Translations under genes and position numbers: made by a program | Shown here: in pieces, positions 62,148-64,000 of the stretch | How the letters are laid out: each line of letters begins with the position of its first letter | How positions within the stretch are numbered: the first letter of the stretch is position 1 | Assembly (NCBI RefSeq): GCF_018457175.1 | Contig: NZ_JAGFNU010000006.1 | Location: forward strand, 124,001-188,000 | Reading direction: 5' to 3' | Source of the DNA: Pseudohalocynthiibacter aestuariivivens | GTDB taxonomy: Bacteria; Pseudomonadota; Alphaproteobacteria; Rhodobacterales; Rhodobacteraceae | Length of the DNA stretch: 64,000 nucleotides | Notes under the pieces: generated by a model | What the model was told of the DNA's origin: nothing | What the model saw: the letters and a program-made list of their open reading frames with translations, nothing else | Database searches by the model: none

Positions 62148-62756
62148 ATGCCAGCGATTGTAAATTCCCTTCAAATGCTCATCCTCGCTGGTGTGCTTGG
62201 CTATTTGCTTGGCTCTGTTCCTTTCGGCATGGTGGTTGCCCGCGTCATGGGGCTGGGCAATCTGCGCGACATTGGGTCTGGTAATATTGGCGCAACAAAC
62301 GTGCTGCGCACAGGTAACAAGCTCGCCGCGTTTCTGACGCTTGTATTTGATGCTGGTAAAGGTGCTGTTGCCGTGCTGGTCGCGCGTGCGCTGCTGGGCG
62401 AGGACGCTGCACAACTCGCCGGGGTCTGCGCCTTTCTCGGCCACTTGTTCCCGGTCTGGTTGGGTTTTAAAGGTGGCAAAGGCGTAGCGACATTCCTTGG
62501 TATACTGCTTGCGCTTAACTTCTTTGTGGGTTTGGCCTGCTGTGCCACATGGCTGGTCGTGGCTTTGGTGTTTCGTTATTCCTCGCTCGCCGCGCTTCTG
62601 GCTGCGGGCATATCACCTTTCTGGATGATGTATTTTTTCTACGGCCAAGCCATCCTGTTGGGTCTTCTGTTGTCCATTCTGGTTTACGCGCGCCACTGGG
62701 CAAACATCAAACGTCTGCGTGCAGGGACCGAACCCAGAATAGGCCATAAGAGCTAG
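62148..62756 (+). CDS. plsY: Glycerol-3-phosphate acyltransferase PlsY
   Basis: 202 residues, five or six membrane helices. PlsY moves acyl groups from acyl-phosphate to glycerol 3-phosphate. Motifs: LLGSVPFGMVVAR, DIGSGNIGATNVLR (first GSGNxGxTNxxR), GHLFPVWLGFKGGKGVAT and RYSSLAAL. It follows pyrC' by three bases and comes before a small unknown gene by three, so pyrB-pyrC'-plsY-orf form one transcript. With plsC at 17.1 kb it starts membrane phospholipid synthesis. Confidence 0.93.
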   Translation: MPAIVNSLQMLILAGVLGYLLGSVPFGMVVARVMGLGNLRDIGSGNIGATNVLRTGNKLAAFLTLVFDAGKGAVAVLVARALLGEDAAQLAGVCAFLGHLFPVWLGFKGGKGVATFLGILLALNFFVGLACCATWLVVALVFRYSSLAALLAAGISPFWMMYFFYGQAILLGLLLSILVYARHWANIKRLRAGTEPRIGHKS

Positions 62757-62759
62757 GCC

Positions 62760-63020
62760 ATGAAGGCGTTTCTTGCTGCGTTTGATGCGCTGCCGTTCGG
62801 CACCCATCAGGGGCGTTATCAGAACCGTCCCTATGTTCTGACGAAATCGCGATTTGCCGGGGGACGCAGCCAAAAACTTATTGCAGAAGAATTGGGTGGC
62901 CCGGACTATATTAGCCTCAACCTATATCAACTATCCTCTGGAAAATCGCTGCTAAAGCCCTGCGAAATGCCAGAGGAAAAAGTAATATCATTTGTCAGGG
63001 ATGTCATCGTTTCAAAATGA
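62760..63020 (+). CDS. Small conserved protein after plsY
   Basis: 86 residues: FDALPFGTHQGRYQNRPYVLTKSRFAGG, a Lys- and Arg-rich start, then KLIAEELGGPDYISLNLY and CEMPEEKVISFVRDV. The sequence type is familiar from Rhodobacterales, where such proteins have sometimes been labelled methionine sulphoxide reductase, but no MsrA/MsrB motif is visible. It begins three bases after plsY, likely in the same operon. Function unknown. Confidence 0.72.
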   Translation: MKAFLAAFDALPFGTHQGRYQNRPYVLTKSRFAGGRSQKLIAEELGGPDYISLNLYQLSSGKSLLKPCEMPEEKVISFVRDVIVSK

Positions 63021-63034
63021 AACCCCAAGCCGTG

Positions 63035-64000
63035 TTAGTAGCTGTATTCTGCAAAAATTCGGTTCAGGTCACCACCCCAGGCTCCGTGGTATTTTTCTAA
63101 CAACTCATCAGCCGGGGTCTGCCCGGTTTCAATACTGTCTTTAAGCGCGTTGAGGAAATGTGTCTCATCCGGGATCAGCCCGTCAGCACCGGGGCGTGCG
63201 CGTGCTTTTAACCCAGCCTCTGCGATTTCGACCGCCTGTGCAGCGAGATCCTGCATTTTAAGACCATTGACCTCTGCCTGAAGTGCATCTTCCGAGGCCG
63301 CAATGCGCAGCCCTTCACGGGTTTCCGCGTCCCAGCCTTTGACCATATCCCAGGCCGCATCAAGCGAGGATTGGTCGTACAACAGACCAACCCAGAATGC
63401 CGGAAGAGCGCACAGCCTGCGCCAAGGGCCACCATCCGCACCGCGCATTTCGATGAACTGTTTCACACGCGCCTCTGGAAAGGCCGTTGTCAGATGATCC
63501 GCCCAATCGCTAAGCGTTGGGGTTTCGCCGGGAAGAGCCGGAAGTTTGCCTTGCAGAAAATCCCGGAAAGACTGGCCCAGCGCGTCAATATATTTCCCGT
63601 CGCGATAGACGAAATACATCGGCACATCGAGCGCATATTGCACCCAGCGCTCAAACCCCATGCCATCCTCAAAAACAAAGGGCAGCATGCCGGTGCGCGC
63701 ATTATCAAGCCCGCGCCACACACGGCTACGCCAGCTTTTGTGGCCATTGGGCTTGCCTTCAAAGAACGGTGAATTGGCAAACAAGGCGGTTGCAACAGGC
63801 TGCAACGCCAGTGCCACGCGTAATTTCTGAACCATGTCCGCTTCAGATGAAAAATCGAGGTTCACCTGCACGGTACAGGTTCTGTACATCATCTGTGTTC
63901 CGTGGGTGCCGACACGGCCCATGTATTCCGTCATCAGCTTGTAACGCCCTTTGGGCATCTGTGGCATTTCTTCATGTGTCCAGGTCGGTGCAGCACCGAG
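63035..64000 (-). CDS. gshA: Glutamate-cysteine ligase, partial (N-terminus beyond window edge)
   Basis: 322 codons are visible; the frame is open to the right edge, so the 5' part is missing. GTHGTQMMYRTCTVQVNLDFSSEADMVQKL, LFANSPFFEGKPNGHKSWRSRVW and DVPMYFVYRDG match the plant/alphaproteobacterial type GCS2, as does IEMRGADGGPWRRLCALPAFWVGLLYD. Makes gamma-glutamylcysteine for glutathione, the cofactor of the GST at 12.5 kb. The end converges on the small plsY-linked gene with 14 bases between stops. I did not choose a start. Confidence 0.93.
   Translation of the reverse strand, partial: LGAAPTWTHEEMPQMPKGRYKLMTEYMGRVGTHGTQMMYRTCTVQVNLDFSSEADMVQKLRVALALQPVATALFANSPFFEGKPNGHKSWRSRVWRGLDNARTGMLPFVFEDGMGFERWVQYALDVPMYFVYRDGKYIDALGQSFRDFLQGKLPALPGETPTLSDWADHLTTAFPEARVKQFIEMRGADGGPWRRLCALPAFWVGLLYDQSSLDAAWDMVKGWDAETREGLRIAASEDALQAEVNGLKMQDLAAQAVEIAEAGLKARARPGADGLIPDETHFLNALKDSIETGQTPADELLEKYHGAWGGDLNRIFAEYSY

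Noticed and set aside
1-64000. Mobile elements, CRISPR arrays, tRNA or rRNA genes
   Set aside because: I looked through the intergenic regions and found no transposase frame, repeat-spacer pattern, or cloverleaf I could support.

Overview
The window looks like a chromosomal segment from a marine alphaproteobacterium of the order Rhodobacterales (Roseobacter group). The signs are a (beta-methyl)malyl-CoA lyase gene of the Rhodobacter type, a TIGR02302-type 856-residue protein in an argH-lptM-lysA operon, an aa3-type cytochrome oxidase subunit IV peptide, a DUF6173 protein, a phaA-phaB pair, a DgcN/DgcA pair and a Lrp-controlled methionine gamma-lyase. Nearly all of it is tightly packed single-copy housekeeping and metabolic DNA. 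I saw no tRNA, rRNA, insertion sequence, prophage or CRISPR array.

Layout. 1-2.2 kb (minus): rplT (cut by the edge), rpmI, a small membrane protein and pyk. 2.3-5.9 kb (plus): an N-formylglutamate amidohydrolase-like enzyme, a CHMI-type tautomerase, a DUF1244 protein, a methyltransferase, a DUF5671 membrane protein and its overlapping partner. 5.9-8.8 kb (minus): dgcN-dgcA plus a D-amino-acid transaminase, a D-glutamate use operon. 9.2-11.9 kb (plus): mcl1, a single-Cys Asp/Glu racemase-fold protein and accA. 11.9-13.2 kb: a divergent MarR regulator/GST pair with two matching operators between them. 13.3-16.4 kb: a response regulator, an Lrp regulator and megL. 16.5-19.4 kb (minus): ftsE-ftsX-plsC and a PPOX flavoprotein. 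19.6-26.6 kb: a zinc-ribbon protein, TIGR02302, lysA, a 32-residue LptM-like lipoprotein, argH and a TlpA-type thioredoxin. 26.8-31.5 kb: desaturase, tag, EAL protein, phaA and phaB.

31.5-32.2 kb holds a strong terminator, a possible 45-residue ORF and a gutted LysR pseudogene. 32.2-41.7 kb: EamA transporter, YdcH-like peptide, TrmN6-like methyltransferase, DUF2007, polyprenyl diphosphate synthase, then etfQO-TPR-ispE (minus), a PAP2 remnant, greA and a membrane protein. 41.7-46.1 kb: a molybdenum cofactor block (mobB-moeA fusion, mobA, fdhD) beside azlCD. 46.1-52.9 kb: a lipoprotein with a possible papain-like His/Cys pair, the COX IV peptide, DUF6173-MBL-acyl-CoA dehydrogenase, a Sua5-type enzyme, yqgE and a lone DsbD N-domain. 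52.9-59.7 kb (minus): an RND pump with adaptor, moaB, a LysE exporter and a uracil-DNA glycosylase. 59.9-64 kb: pyrB with a catalytically dead pyrC homologue, plsY, a small unknown protein and the 3' part of a glutamate-cysteine ligase.

I did not find a clearly new multi-gene system. The items most worth following are the dgcN-dgcA-transaminase operon, the symmetric MarR operators, the unannotated LptM peptide, the PyrB/dead-PyrC pair, the glycosylase that lacks iron-sulphur cysteines, the permuted-papain-like lipoprotein, and two decayed genes hidden in intergenic DNA.
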